Assembly (NCBI GenBank): GCA_023374045.1
Contig: CM041779.1
Span: 299,594,167-299,658,166, forward strand
Source of the DNA: Limonium bicolor
Lineage: Eukaryota; Streptophyta; Magnoliopsida; Caryophyllales; Plumbaginaceae
Direction of reading: 5' to 3'
DNA length: 64,000 nt
In this document: positions 47,931-61,279 of the stretch, in pieces
How positions within the stretch are numbered: the first letter of the stretch is position 1
Layout of the letters: each line of letters starts with the position of its first letter
Made by a program: the position numbers and the translations under genes
The notes under the pieces: generated by a model
What the model was told of the DNA's origin: nothing
Database searches by the model: none
The model's input: the letters and a program-made list of their open reading frames with translations, nothing else

Positions 47931-50900
47931 TGTAACACCCCATCCAACATTTACATACTTACAATAAACTGCAGCGGAAATACAAAACTCTTCACATTAC
48001 TTGACTCGTTGGTGTTACACGCCGTTAGCCACCCACGTGGCTAACAAGGCTAATCCATATACATTGTACCGGTCTGATGGGCTAAATTCCCGAGCAACTA
48101 CATATTATTATCCCTTTCCATTAACAACAACAACAACGTACACCTTTCAACTATACCGAGTATTAATAAACTGATGCCGACAACAATTTCGGTCTTACTA
48201 CACCTACTGTATATATACACTTAAATGTTTACCCATGTACGACGACTACCCGTCCTACTCTCGAACGGCTTCCAGCACTTCGTACCTGAAATAGGAAAAG
48301 AAGAGAAAGGGTGGCCCCCAAGGGGCTCAGCACCTTTGCTGGTATGGTAATCCCGCAGCCCACATGCTACCGGGCCACGCACAACTAATTGTCGTCTTAA
48401 CATGCAGTTGATTATATTTAAATCATGCATGTAACAATAAACATACAACACTTAACATTTTGCCTCAATGGCCTCAACAATCGGATAATACATCCTACTT
48501 AATAAGTCACCCATGGTATTCATCATCCCTAGAGTGTTTCTCTCTCCAATGGAGCTACTTCCTTAATAGACGACACATACCCTTAAATCGGGTTATCCTC
48601 AAACGCCTCCTATCACAACTGGGAATCATATCCATGATCCACACAATCTACATTATACAACATATAACATACACTACTTACAACACCTAACAACACTTTG
48701 CACGTTTCCACGTACACAACATAATACCGCAATGGATATTGCATCACAACAAAACACATAACACAACGGGAATGGTTCGCTTAGGAACCGACCCAAACAT
48801 TGTTTACACACTGGTGAGCCTAGAGAATGTTGCCAGTCTCATGATAAGCTCGTTATACAATAACAACAACACTCATTACCGTCCTAATAGTTGGACGAGT
48901 AACTTAAGTTAAGGCGGTTCGGATTTGGAGGCCCGACACACCACACAAACATGTTCCCCCTAAACCGATCATAAGTCAGAATAGCTAAGCTTTGGAGTAA
49001 GCTAATGGGAGATCATAACCCGTGAGGGAAACAACCATAACAAAGAGAAGGGTAAGGCTAGGAAGGATACCCTCTCCCAAACAACGCGCGACCGGCCAAA
49101 CCGGATTCCTCACTACTGTTAGTACATACTTACCTTAGATATTAGTTAGAACCCCACTATGGAGTCTATCACATCTACACAAATACAGTATTACAACTGG
49201 GTTAAACACACAAGGGAGATCCCTACATTCACATACACATATCACACAATTAACACACGCATAGCCGTGGTTAGTACGTCCCATGGTACGGGTCGTTTAC
49301 TCCGAATACCGAACTCTCATGTGATCCTAGACTCAGTTAACTAAGGTTAACACTGCCGAGGTTAAATGGTATCGGAGTTGAACACGCCACATATATGAAT
49401 TACTGTAAACTCATTACATGTTTAATATTACAACGTGGCAAACATACAGAAAAACACATTGGCATACAAGCCGGTGTAATCCGGTAGGACACAGGTTGCA
49501 AGAAAACCATACCTGTCACCGGAGTCCACTTTACCACGTCCACTTATGTTCCTCGAGCAATTCTCGAACAACTGTTAACATCACATGTGTTCTTTATTAA
49601 CATCGGGGTTTGCTTGATTATTTAATGTCTAATGCTTAACTTTCCCCGTTAACTTAGTTACACAACTTTACATTTTAACTTGTTTTACTTTCACATTTTG
49701 GTACAACTTTTCACCCACTTAATTGCCATTTAAACTCACCTAACATGTCCATAACAACCTTATAACATCATTACCTATCAATCCCCATCATTACACATCA
49801 TTTCATAACCTTAAACCATGTTTTTTTGGTCCGACCGGACTTGCCGACCGAACTTGTCCAAGTTCGGTCCATTCCAGAACACATTTCCGTCAAAATTTTC
49901 TACTCCGACCGACCTTGTAAGTTCGGTCGCATGTTCGGTCTATTCCCGAGACTTTCTTCCCCTTTGAAAATTTAGCCCGACCGAACTTGCCAAGTCCGGT
50001 CCTATGTTCGGTCGGTTCCAGAAACTTACTCCGTACACAAAATACAAGCCCGACCGACCTTGCAAGTCCGGTCCCCAAGGTCGGCCTTTTCCAGAAACCA
50101 ATTCTCGCAGGGTAAACTGGGCTCGACCGAACTTGCAAGTCCGGTCGCAAGTTCGGTCTGCCCCAGACCTTTGTTTTCCTTTTTACATTCAACTCCAAAC
50201 TTCACCCCATATATCCTAGTATACTCTAACCTCATTTGGGCACTTCAAACACACCTTCATCCATGTGATAAACTCTTTAAATCACTCACCAAAACCATTT
50301 TATCATTCACAAACTTCTTACAAGGTTCCTAGCACTTGTGATGTTTTCTCCTTGATTTATAAGTGGTAGTTCACCAATAATGACCACTACACCAAGGTGT
50401 TTCCTCTACACCTTAACATCATCTCTCAACTCCTTTTCTTACTAACTAAATCTCCTTGTTACAACTCCTTGAATTCTTTTCTCAAAACCTTACTTAAACA
50501 TCATTTCTTCCTTGGATCAACATTCCTAAACCTTAAACAAACTTCTCCAAGACTTAAATACATCCTCAAAACACACATTGAATTCCTAGAACTTCCAAGA
50601 TAACACCTAAATCCTTGCATCACTCTAAATCACCTTAACACATGTTTTCTTCTCAAGTAAACATTTATTCACCTTTAACACTTCCTAGTTCACCAAGACC
50701 ATTTAAAACACTTAGAACTTCTCACACATTTTCCCAAATTCGGCCATAGCTTCTTTTGTATATACTCACATCCAACCACTTAGGTTTTTACCTTATTTCA
50801 TTCAAAACACCTAAAATCCACCAAGAACTTTCTCACACACAAAACTTCACCAAATTTACACTACATCGCTATATAGTGCATAAACTTAAATTTCTTGGCA

Positions 50901-52536
50901 CTTAGGCCCTTAAATAACATGGCTCTTAGGCCCTTAAATTGCATAAACCATAAACACTGAATTTCCCACATAAATAATGCCTTTGACCTGCAAATACATA
51001 CACCAATACATATGTTCTTTTACTAGTCTCCTTGAGAACACTTTACTAGGTCATTCACCATTTGCTCTTTAGGTAGTTTTAACAAGCATTATAAGCTTAT
51101 TCTCCTAAGGCATTAAACCACATTGAGATAGCTTGTTTACCTCTTTTCCTCACAAATTTCTTTCTTGTTTCCTTGTAAAACCGGTAAGGCATTTGGTTCC
51201 TTTTCAACTATTAAACATTATACAAACAATAGAATGAGTATTCAAGCATTATGCTTCATCTCATTGTAAACCCTAGTTACACATATTGTTTTAAACATTA
51301 AGGTAATTGTTTACCTTGGAATTGGAAGAGAACTTGAATAAGTATCAAGAGAGGACTCCTCCTAGCCCTTGGAAATTCAAATGAAGCTAAAACAAGCAAG
51401 ATAAATACACCATGGTGAGGTGAATTTTCGGACAACATGAAAACATGGAGGAAACATGGATTTTCTTTGAGTTTCCTTACCTTGAAGCAAAGGAGAGCAT
51501 GAATATGTGAAAAGGTGAGCTCAAGCTCCTCCCATGGTGGTTTCTCTTGGCACCGAAATGGAGGTTTTGAAGTTTTGAAAAGACAAGATTGTAGAGCTTG
51601 GCTTAACTAAGAGAATGGTGGTGTTGTTTTTGATTTGGTTAAGTGAGCTAGATTTTACATGTGGTCAAAGATGGACTTCCATGGTGGTATTGTATATTAC
51701 CGAGAGAGAACAAGAAGAAGAGAGGAAAGAGAGTGGAGCCGTGTGAAATGGAGAAAGGAATGAGAGAAATGAGATAAGTTTGCTTTAAGAAGATATTTGT
51801 AACTTATAAAGCAAATAGTACTTTACTTAAAGTTTTACTTTACTTATTTGATTTATTTTACAACTTGGTGACTCACTACTACAAAAAACCGGCCACCATT
51901 TAGTTAGAAGGGTAGTATAGTCTTTATTGACTCATTTAATTACTTATAACATCATATATTACAAACTAGCTTATAAAAGTTACTATTCACAAACTAAGGC
52001 ACACAGAAGTGAAATTTTTGATTTCCCATTGATTTAGACTTCCTAATGTGATACTATATAGTGCACATGTTAATTAAAGAGTAATGATGGACATCTAGCC
52101 ACTCAAAACTCATTTACAAGACAATTTTTCAGAAATGTGCTTTAAGACTCCTTAAAGCACATTTTGTGTTTTAACTTGTTTTCAAGCTTGGTTTTCTTTG
52201 GTAATCGATTTAATATGTTCATTAACATATTTATAAGGTATAGGTATGACCATTAGGTCTTATACAATTTATCCCAAGCTTAGAGCACATTTTTGCTCAT
52301 ATTGACTTTAAGGTATATTCTTGTGTTTTATTTGTTTTAACTGTCCACCAAGGTTTCCTAAGGACTTATTTAGCCTTATAAATCATAATTGAATATTATT
52401 AAGTCTTGGTAGGCTCTTTGGGTCCTAACCAAGTTCACTCCGAGCTTAGAGCACGTTTTTGCTCAAACCGTGTCTTAGTGTTTTATTGTGTTTTTACTAT
52501 GGTTTAAATTGTACATTGATGTTCCTAAGGCACTTT
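47931..52536 (-). mobile_element. Inverted, 5'-truncated LTR related to element C
   Basis: On the minus strand it ends GGGGTGTTACA (plus 47931) and its last ~1.5 kb clearly match the element C LTR end: CCGCTGCA, the CCACGTGG palindromic word in TAGCCACGTGGGTGGCTAA, TACCGGGCCACGC and others. The LTR start TGAAATACCCC is missing at the right edge, so it is truncated there. No PBS, interior or ORF. Carries a 72-74-bp tandem repeat (49831-50170). Recurrent AAAATGTGCT words near 52120-52480 also occur in the element A LTR. Confidence 0.82.
49831..50170 (-). repeat. 72-74-bp tandem repeat with GACCGA/TCGGTC palindromes
   Basis: Units begin near 49831, 49905, 49977, 50050 and 50123. Each has CGACCGA, TTGCAAGTCCGGTC-like and GTTCGGTC words and most end CCAGAAAC or similar. 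The element C LTR has only two related modules (58746-58838), so the array expanded in this LTR. Confidence 0.8.
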
Positions 52537-52607
52537 TGGCAAGTGCTGCTATAACAAGGCTGTATGGGAAATTTTAAAACAACTACCAGTACTTAGTAAA
52601 GTACCAT
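52537..52607 (+). repeat. Right copy of the 70-bp duplication
   Basis: Matches 47861-47930; element C interior resumes after it at 52608. Confidence 0.88.
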
Positions 52608-55600
52608 GAAGTGAAGTGAGGTCATAATAACTGTGGAAGGGCTTAGCAGCCTGACCTCTGTAATTGGAAATACACCAGTCAGCACGAAGCTAGACTTGAA
52701 TAAGGCTTGAAATGTTGTAAAACCACGGAAATTTTTCTTTAAACCTAAAATCATTTTCTGTCAAACTCTTTTCAAAACCAGATTTTCTTTCAAACCCATG
52801 TTCTTTCAATTCTTCTTTTCTTAAAACCAAACCAGAAGACCTACGCGGGCCTCAGTGCCACATGGTAGGTAAGTTTTACCCAGTTACTTTTAAACAACCG
52901 GATGGAAACCGGTAAACCCAAGGGTAACAACCCGAGGGAATGGAGTGAGTTCATAATAATACAACAGTGGATACACTTCCCTTGATTAAGTTCGGGAAGC
53001 ATGGAATGCATATTATCACAGGATAATATAAGAGGAGTTGACAACAGAATACTTCACCTAGGCGTGTGACGGACACTACGAGTGTACCAACAGTAATGTG
53101 GGACGACCGCACTCCGATAGGAGCTTGTGGGCCTGACAAACCTTCTTATGGGGTAGTCGGGTAAGTAGCAATGTATCAGCAGGATACCCCACGTATGTAT
53201 ACGAGTGGAGTCTAGAACACGGGAAGTAGTCGACTCCATACTACGGTCCGAAGTAAAAGTCAAGCAAGAGCAATGGATTACATCAAATGGTTGAAGTAAA
53301 GGAACCCAGTCAAGTTAAGGAAGACTAAGGGAATTAGTAAATTCATTTAAGGAAATGTTAAAGGTGAACAAGTGCGAAGTGCACTGGTTAGTAAGTAAAG
53401 ACGTCGCACAATCCTGAAGGATGAACGCAATAGCTGGAGTAAGTACCCAGCCTAAATATGACGAGGCAGATGCCTACTATGATACGTTAATGTGCAATGA
53501 TCGGGATGAGACTCCCGAAGTGATCACTTGAACTAAGGGAATATCAATCTCACTGGAAATGATATTTAACCCAGCCAAGAACACAGGGCGATGTAGCTAA
53601 TGAAACGTACTCATAAGTGCGAGCCGGATATAATGGCACAACCTAGTAACACCCAGGAACTATCCTTAGAAGGGTGGTTGGATCAACAATGGTTGAACAA
53701 GATAACGTGACAGAAACGCAAGGGTGGAAACTAACACCCAGTTTAAACATAAGTCGTCAGGAGGAAGTCTGACATCCTTGAAGGAGCATACCATGAAAGG
53801 AACAACGACCTTGTCATGGAGCTCAATGCAACCTATATATCATGTAATGTTGTACAGAGAAGTAAATGTGTGTGGATAGCCTACAAAGCAAAGCTCGAGG
53901 CAATAAGGCTTATGAGCCACAAGTAGAATGTGTTAAGAAAATGTTATTGATCACAGAAGTTTATGTAATATAAGTAAGTAAAGCGGATAACGAACCACTG
54001 CTTAAAGAGTGGGGATACCTCTTGATACTGTGAGACCGCAACGGCGGTAGTTATGTAAACCAAGTTTAAGAGAGATGTTAGGAATGGACTATGATGTTGT
54101 TACCTAAGAGTGATTTGAATGAGTGTTATACGAAAAGAAGTGTTATACCAGTTGTGGAGACCGGATGAGTAAAAAGTCTAATAACAACCACCATAGGTGT
54201 GTGATGCTAAATGTGTAATGAACAACGCTCGAAGAGCATAAAGACTCGAAGAATAGCGTGTTCAGCAATCAGCCAAACAAGTGGCGAAACACAGTGGAAT
54301 GGTGGAAGCTAATATAATGACGGATGCAGTGTAAGCTCATGTTATACAATGAGTGAAAGCACGGACCGCAGTAAGCGACCGTTGCATAAGTATTGTTAAA
54401 TAATAATGTGGCAATAAGACCAGTTATGAGTGAAACTCAATGGACATACAAGTAAGTGATGATACGCAGACCGGGCAATAAGCCAACGGTCGGTACTATG
54501 TGATAAGGAACTCAGTGTGAATTCCTATTGCAATCGCATAAGAAATTTACTGTCAAGAGTTTACGCCTCTGCACTCTGTAGGACTGAGTGTTTTGGCATT
54601 GCGCTTGCGCGGTAATGATCAAGTGAGATAGCTAGGAAGTTTGGGAAATGTTAAATGTGATAGAAGGACAAGACTTACGAGGTGATAAAACCGATGCATA
54701 AGAGAAGCACAGTCCTACCAATCAAAGGATACTTGATTGGCATATGTGACTACAATAACACAATTATTAAATATCGGTATGGAATATACCTCAAGTGTTG
54801 GAAATAGCCAAGAGAGTACTACACACTAGGTAGTTACTCAAACTCAACCGACTGTAAGTCGGAAGAAGTCAAGTAGATCATTGTGGAATACAACAAATTA
54901 TCATGGAAGTGGATAGTAAGTTTTGAAACTCACCGAATTCGCTCACGAAAAGAAATACCACGCGTCGGTTGAGAAATCGTTATTACCAAGATGAAGGTGA
55001 TAATCGAATATATACAATACAGTAAGAATAATGAAGGGGGCAAACGAAGCTCGAAGTTATCAAGAGTCGCGCAGCAGAAACTAGTGAGCCAGCGATTCAA
55101 GAGTTGGATGTACGTTGTGAACATGAGTGAATGGCAATTATTAATGCCTAGAAGTTTCACAGGCCAGAATCGAAACTGGTTATGAATTAAATAAACTCTA
55201 AGGAGAATTCTTGGTTAGGGACTAAACCGCCAATATGGCTAAGATCCTCAAACCAGAACATATTGTATAATAAACCGCGTGGAGATACAACACTTCACGA
55301 CGGTAGGACGTTATAAACCAGTGGTTAAGTGATTGATTACGTGGGCGTAATCCCTTTTAAGGGGGGTAGAGCGCAAAACCGTTTAGTGTGTTTTACCGTA
55401 CAAGTGTACGTGAACTATGGTGTGCATAGCACAAAATGATTTGTTTAGATGATTGGTGCGTGCCTTACATAAACATACGCATTCATTCATGGTTTAATTG
55501 TGGTAATTGCGCACAGAAGATGCGAATACCATGGTAACAAGTGTGTTATTTTGTTAATAGATGTGTGTGAAAGTACAGATATAAGGGGGTAAAGAAACTC

Positions 55601-56897
55601 CCGGGGAACTAAAACCCCGACTATATATGTTCATATAATACTAAATGTAAAACCGTGTATCGTATTTTGATAAAAGCATATATATATACAGTGTTGTGAT
55701 TTATGAAGAGGTATGAAACCGACATAGAACCTAGTGAGAATAAGATTCCCTAGGTGACGGGATTAAGTTGAATTTGGGTGATGATTGATAGACGGAGTTC
55801 TATCCCTTGGAGATGTAATGATTATGACTAGATGGATTAAAAGATAGAAAATGGTACATGCTTGAATTAGCTGTTGTTTGAAAATGAAGTGGGAGGTGAA
55901 ACTTGATTATCATGAGATCAAGGGAAGCCGAACACAAATTGGGGTGGAAAGATAGTTCAACACTGATGCTGATCACATTAGGGTTGGATGATTCTTGAAA
56001 ACTCTTTATAAGTGGTCACAATAATCACATCAAGAACGAGATGCAGTTAGCAATAATTGGACTTGGAGTTGTATTGGGTTTTCGAAATAATTTTAAATTG
56101 GTGGTTTCAGATTTTTAATTGGTATTTTCAAGACTTCAATTAGTATTTTTAAGATTCTTAAGTGGTATTTTCAAAGGAAGGGCTACCTTTATGTGACCTT
56201 GTAAAGGAATTTCAAGTAGTATCATTCCAATAAAGGATTTCGTTATACTTAACCTCACATAGAGTATTTTCGTATTACTTGCTCACGAGCTGAGGACGTA
56301 AGAGCCTTTGTCTTCGGACCGGTGACATGAGAAGTATATTTTAAAGATGTATGCAATTGTTTTGATCTCCCAAAGGAACGGGGACCAGAGTGTCCATCGC
56401 GACCGGTTCTGCGGGATCATAGTGTATATGTACTCAGCATGGGTCTCGAACCCATGAAGAGATGGAAAAGGAATTTCTGGTTGATATACATGCTATGACA
56501 TGTTGTGTGGTATGTGTAATAGATATTATTTTGACCTTGAGTTCTAATGTGGTTAAGTTCCGGAGGTGTTATGTTATCAAGACCTATGTGTCTAAAGGAT
56601 GTGGTGTTATCAAGACCTACGGGTCTAAATGTTGTTATGTTACCCAGACCAAGAGTCTAAGGGTTGTTACGTATGTGCAAATGTTGTTAAGGTACCCGGA
56701 CCATTAAGTCCGAGGATACTATGTATAGGTTATGTCATGTATGTATGGATGTGTTACCCGGACCGTTAAGTCCGAGGTTGTGATGTAAAGTATGTTTGTT
56801 ATGGAAGTTTATGTTGCAAGTAATCCCTGTGTTCTAATTCAAATGACGCTAGGGAAGTGTGAACTTCGAGGGCGAAGTTCTTTTAAGGGGGGTAGAT
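52608..56897 (+). other. Element C interior, right part
   Basis: No pol or gag. The block 53038-53240 is homologous to element A 14450-14660. A conserved motif lies at 54560-54602. Internal hairpin GATTACG-TGGG-CGTAATC at 55335-55352 with tract at 55359-55370; hairpin array about 56575-56775; terminal hairpin GAACTTCG-AGGG-CGAAGTTC at 56861-56880 and tract AAGGGGGGTAGA at 56885-56896. Confidence 0.7.
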
Positions 56898-59800
56898 TGA
56901 AATACCCCAAACCTTAATGTGTTAATTAATTACGTAATTATAATTTTCTAAGGCTAATTAAGTCCTTAAGATCATTGGTGAACAAATGAAAACCAAAAAG
57001 AAAAAGAAAATGCGTAAAAGTCACAAAACGTGAAAACGCGTATTTAATTATTTTAGGAGGTACATAACCTTCATTAGGGTTATAATATATTTTTATACCT
57101 TAATTACACATTAAGAACATGTGAGAAAAATTCCGGAAGAAAACGGATTCAAATAATGCGTTAAAACGCTAACGGAGTCTTAAAGCGCGTTTTTCGAGAA
57201 AACCCGAAAACATGACCTTAAACAGTTAAATGACCCCATAAAATAATAGTTGATTTTGTAACAAATTAAACATTAATGGGAGTTTAATAACCATTAAAAT
57301 TAAAGGAATGAGAAAATTCCGGAAAACGGTCCCGGTTAGTGAATAGTGATAAACCGGGTAAATAAACGAGCGTTTTCTGTTAAAAACGAAAAACGCTCCA
57401 GCATGTTTATAGTAGTGGGCCGGTTTTATTAATGTAAACAGCTCACCCACACAAGACTAGTTAACAAATTAATTAAGTCAAAAAAAATAGAGGGACCACT
57501 TATACCCCTCTCTCTCTCTCTCTCTTCTCCTCTCATTTCTCTCTTTCCTCTCTCTCTCTCTTTCTTCCTCCACGGTTCCCTTCTCCCTCTCTGCCGATGG
57601 AGTTCTCCAACCTAGCCAACAATGGCTTCTCCACTTCCTCTTCATCCCTAAGCTCCATTCGAGCTCCAAATCAAAAACAAATCACATATTCTTCTTCCTC
57701 TCACCTTCCTCTATCATCCTCTCTTTTCGAAATTTCAAAAGGATGAAGTTGACCTCCATGGGTTTTCCCCATTTGAAGAGAAAATGGCACCAATGTGAAG
57801 CTTGGAGCCTCCTCTTCCTTCTAAGGTAAAAATTTCCAAGAAAAAGTCATTTTCCTTCATCTCATGGTGTAATCAATTTTTCACCATTTTTGATACCTTG
57901 TTTTTTCTCCTTGTTCTTGAGCTCCAAATTGATTCTTCAATGGTGGAGAAGTTCCCCTCTTGATTCAAGGGTGAAAATCCCTCTTGAAAGCTTCACAAAG
58001 GTAAACCCTAACCTTGTGTTCTAGCCCTTTGATTGAATTGAAATATTCCAAGGGTTTTAGATAATTAATTGAGTGTGTTTTGTGTTCTTGAATGTTGGGA
58101 TGGAGTTTGGAAACTCCATGCCCTCTTAACCGATTTTGGAGAAGATATGGAGCAAGAGGGAATTAAGGAAACTTGTGAAATTAAGGTAAGGAATCCACCT
58201 TAAACCTTGTTCTAAATTGTTGTAGTGTTTGGGATGGGTAAACAAATTAATAAACCCAAAATAGTGGATTGAAATGTATGTTGGAATGTTTTAATTGGTT
58301 TGGAGAGGTTTGTGAATTAATGTTGAGTTGAGGGCCTTAAGAGCCAAATGTTTTAAGTTTGAGATTGATATTGTGGTTCATTGAGATTATGGTGGTTGTA
58401 TTGTTGTTGATGAATTTGAGGATTGTGTTAAGTGCTGTTAGGACCCTTGAAAGGGTGTGGCTAGATGAGGGATGAAAATGATGGAAATTGATGAGGATGA
58501 ATGTGTAGAGTTTATGGGGAGGTTATGACGAAATTTTGGTAGAAAATGAGTGTTTTTGACTCTTTGATTTGGTGATGTTTTTTGTTGATTTTAATGGGTG
58601 TATGATGCGTTAAAACCCCGTGGAAATGTGTTTTCGATGGGTTATTTTGCTACTATAAGTTATGTATGTTTTGTGGGGGATTTGTGGCTTGGTTCTAGTT
58701 GTTTTCCGTAATGGATTTTGCAGTTTTCGGTATGTCCTAACATGTGTCCGAACATTGAAGTTCGGACATCATACGACGGAAAATTTTCAGAACTCTCGAC
58801 TTATGTCCGAACATGCAAGGTCGGACGCATGTTCGGACCAACCTTTGTTTTTGCATAACTTTTTCGTTTGAACTCCGTTTTGAGTGCCGTTTGCGGCGTT
58901 GGATTCCTCTTTTCAAGTACTATCTGTTTTGACATGTTTTTGGCATATGTTTAGGTATATTTTTATTTGAAAATGACCAATAATCTTTTGAACTCCATTT
59001 TCTTTGCTCTATAAGTGTGCTTGAGCCTTCTAATGATGGGGGATTGGATGGTAATGGTTTTGGATGATGTTAGGCCTTGTTTTGGTGACATGTAAAGGCC
59101 TTAAGATGTGTAAACAAGTGTTAGGTTTGATGTGAGAGTTGTGAACTTAAGATCACAAGAGTAAAATTAAGTATAACAGGGTAACGGGGTTGACCATGGG
59201 CGCATTAGTCGTTAAATAATTATGTTACCCCGATGTTAATGGAGATAGTTATAATGTTACCAGTTGTTCAAAGATTTTCAAGGAACATGTGATGGCACAT
59301 TAGAGTGCACCTTCGGTGACAGGTATGGTTTTCTTGCAACCTGTGTCCTACCGGATTACACCGGCTTGTATGCCAACTTGTTTTTCTGTGTGTTTGCCAC
59401 CTTGCAAGATAAAGCATGAAATGAGTTTACAGTAATTCATTATTGTGGCGTAATTAATTCCGATACCGCTTAACCTTAGTTATGTGTCAAATAATAGTTA
59501 ACCGACCTTAGGTTCACATAAGAGAATCGGTATTCGGGATAAACGTCCCAACCCACGGGAACGTTCTAACTACGGCTATCCGTGCGTTAGTGTATGTTGT
59601 GACTTTGTGTGATGTATGTGACTTGTTCAGTATGTTGTTGTTATTGGATACTGTTATCCGTGTTGTTGAAATGGGATGTGACTTTCCCTGATGTATCTAA
59701 CCGAGTTAGTAACACTGTGTGATGTATGTATGTGATAAGTTCCATAAAGGAACCTCTAACTAATAAGTATATGTTATGTATGGTGAGGAATCCGGTCGTT

Positions 59801-60833
59801 CTCGGTCGCGCGTGTTGTTTGGGAGTTGATGTATATATGTGAGTTAACTCCCATTCTGTTATGTTAGGGTTGTTTATCCTTCTTGGATGTTCGACCTCCC
59901 ACTAGCTTAGCCAAAGCTTACCTACCCGACCTCCACATCGGGCTAGGAGGGAAATTATGTATAATGTTGGTAGGGTGTCGATGCCTAAGTTCGCTTCGAC
60001 TCCCTCTTTGTTATGTTACGGTTGTTCTTCCTCCTGGAATTACAACCACCCACAAGCTTAACCAAGGCTTACCTACCTCATCACTATTGGAGTTAGGGGG
60101 AAATTATGTATGTTGTGATCGGTCCTATGTGAGGCCGCCACTCAAGTAAAGGAAATGTATGTATGTTGTGCTCGGGCTTATATCACCCCGGCATTCCCTA
60201 AGTAGAGTTATATCCTCTCAGAGGAGAGAAATTAAGTTGAGTATGTTATAAAGTGAAGTGTGTTGTAATTGAGTGTGTGTGCTAATTTGTGTTTGTGCCC
60301 TATTAATGGATGTTTGCTTATAAGCATGATACGTGTGAGTTTGTGCATGTTTGAAATAAAATCAACCGCATGCTAAGACGACAAATAGTTGTGCGTGGCC
60401 CGGTAGCATGCGGGCTGCGGGATTACCATACCAGCAAAGGTGCTGACCCCCTTTGGGGGCCCCCATACTTTTCAGGTATTATGGAGCTGGCAGCCGTTCG
60501 AGAGTGGGACGGGGTTGTTAGTTGTATACGGACAGTTCATTTAAATGCTTATGTATTGTAGGAGTAGTAAGACCGAAATTGTTGTCGGCATTAGCTTGTT
60601 AATACTCGGTACAGTTGTAATGTAAGTGCATAATGATTGTTGGACATGGAACGGGATTATGTGTAGTTGCTCGGGAGTTTAGTTCATCAGACCGGTACAA
60701 TGTATGTATGTTAGCCTTGTTAGCCACGTGGGTGGCTAACGGCGTGTAACACCAAGGAGTTAAGTTATGTTATGAGTTATGATTTCCGCTGCAAGGTATT
60801 GTTAAGGGTGTTGCTAGTAGTTGGGGTGTTACA
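56898..60833 (+). repeat. Element C LTR, right copy (3936 bp)
   Basis: Starts TGAAATACCCC after the polypurine tract and ends GGGGTGTTACA. (CT)n leader at 57508-57565. Two GTCCGAAC/GTTCGGAC hairpins: 58746-58767 and 58805-58838, the latter with perfect 12-bp arms GTCCGAACATGC and GCATGTTCGGAC. I see no gene. Confidence 0.92.
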
Positions 60834-60848
60834 TATAAAATCACGTTA

Positions 60849-61000
60849 TATAACACGGCTACTGCTTTAGCCGTGGTATAAAGATCCTTAATCCCGCCAA
60901 AATCAAAGTGTTTTATAACACGGCTTGCCCATAGCCGTGGTATAAAACCCCTTATATTACGAAGCTTTATAACACGCTTGATGATGAGCCGTGTTATAAA
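60849..61000. repeat. Three near-identical palindromes (ATAACACGGCT type)
   Basis: 60849-60880, 60911-60947 and 60966-61000 each read TATAACACGGCT-like, a 6-9 base loop, then AGCCGTGGTATA-like. They lie right next to the element C flank. Such repeated palindromes resemble subterminal repeats of plant DNA transposons (CACTA-type or MITE), but no terminal inverted repeat is visible. Confidence 0.5.
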
Positions 61001-61194
61001 GTTACAGTTTTTTTTAATAATTTTTCTGTTTTTGCTTCTGTTCCACACATTTGACAGATCATAACCTGTATAACATTCACTTAAGACATCCCAATTGTCG
61101 TATCATAACAACTAGACCATTTATAGAGGTCATATACCTTATAATTCTCAAACAAAATGCACATTTACAAAAAGTCTACTCAAATGTCATCCAC

Positions 61195-61279
61195 ATATCA
61201 ACACCTCATTCCAATATCAACACCTTATTCCAATATCAACACCTCATTCCAATATCAACACTCATTCCAATATCAAAAG
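61195..61279 (+). repeat. 19-bp tandem repeat
   Basis: Just over four units of ATATCAACACCTCATTCCA, the last with a one-base deletion. Non-coding. Confidence 0.85.

Larger units (their letters stand above)
43198..60833 (+). mobile_element. Element C: non-autonomous long-LTR retrotransposon
   Basis: LTRs 43198-47091 and 56898-60833; net interior about 5.1 kb after removing the inverted LTR insertion. No gag or pol is recognisable, so mobilisation in trans is required. PBS, hairpins and polypurine tracts match those of element A and the chromovirus. Several interior blocks are homologous to element A although the LTRs differ. After the right LTR comes TATAA; the matching left duplication cannot be tested because the left LTR is preceded by element C sequence. 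Confidence 0.87.

Noticed and set aside
49890..50198. 102-codon frame in the inverted LTR
   Set aside because: Produced by the 72-74-bp tandem repeat; period a multiple of three in part of the array keeps it open.
51874..51892. CACTACTACAAAAAACCGG, resembling a CACTA transposon end
   Set aside because: No matching opposite end or 3-bp duplication found within the inverted LTR.
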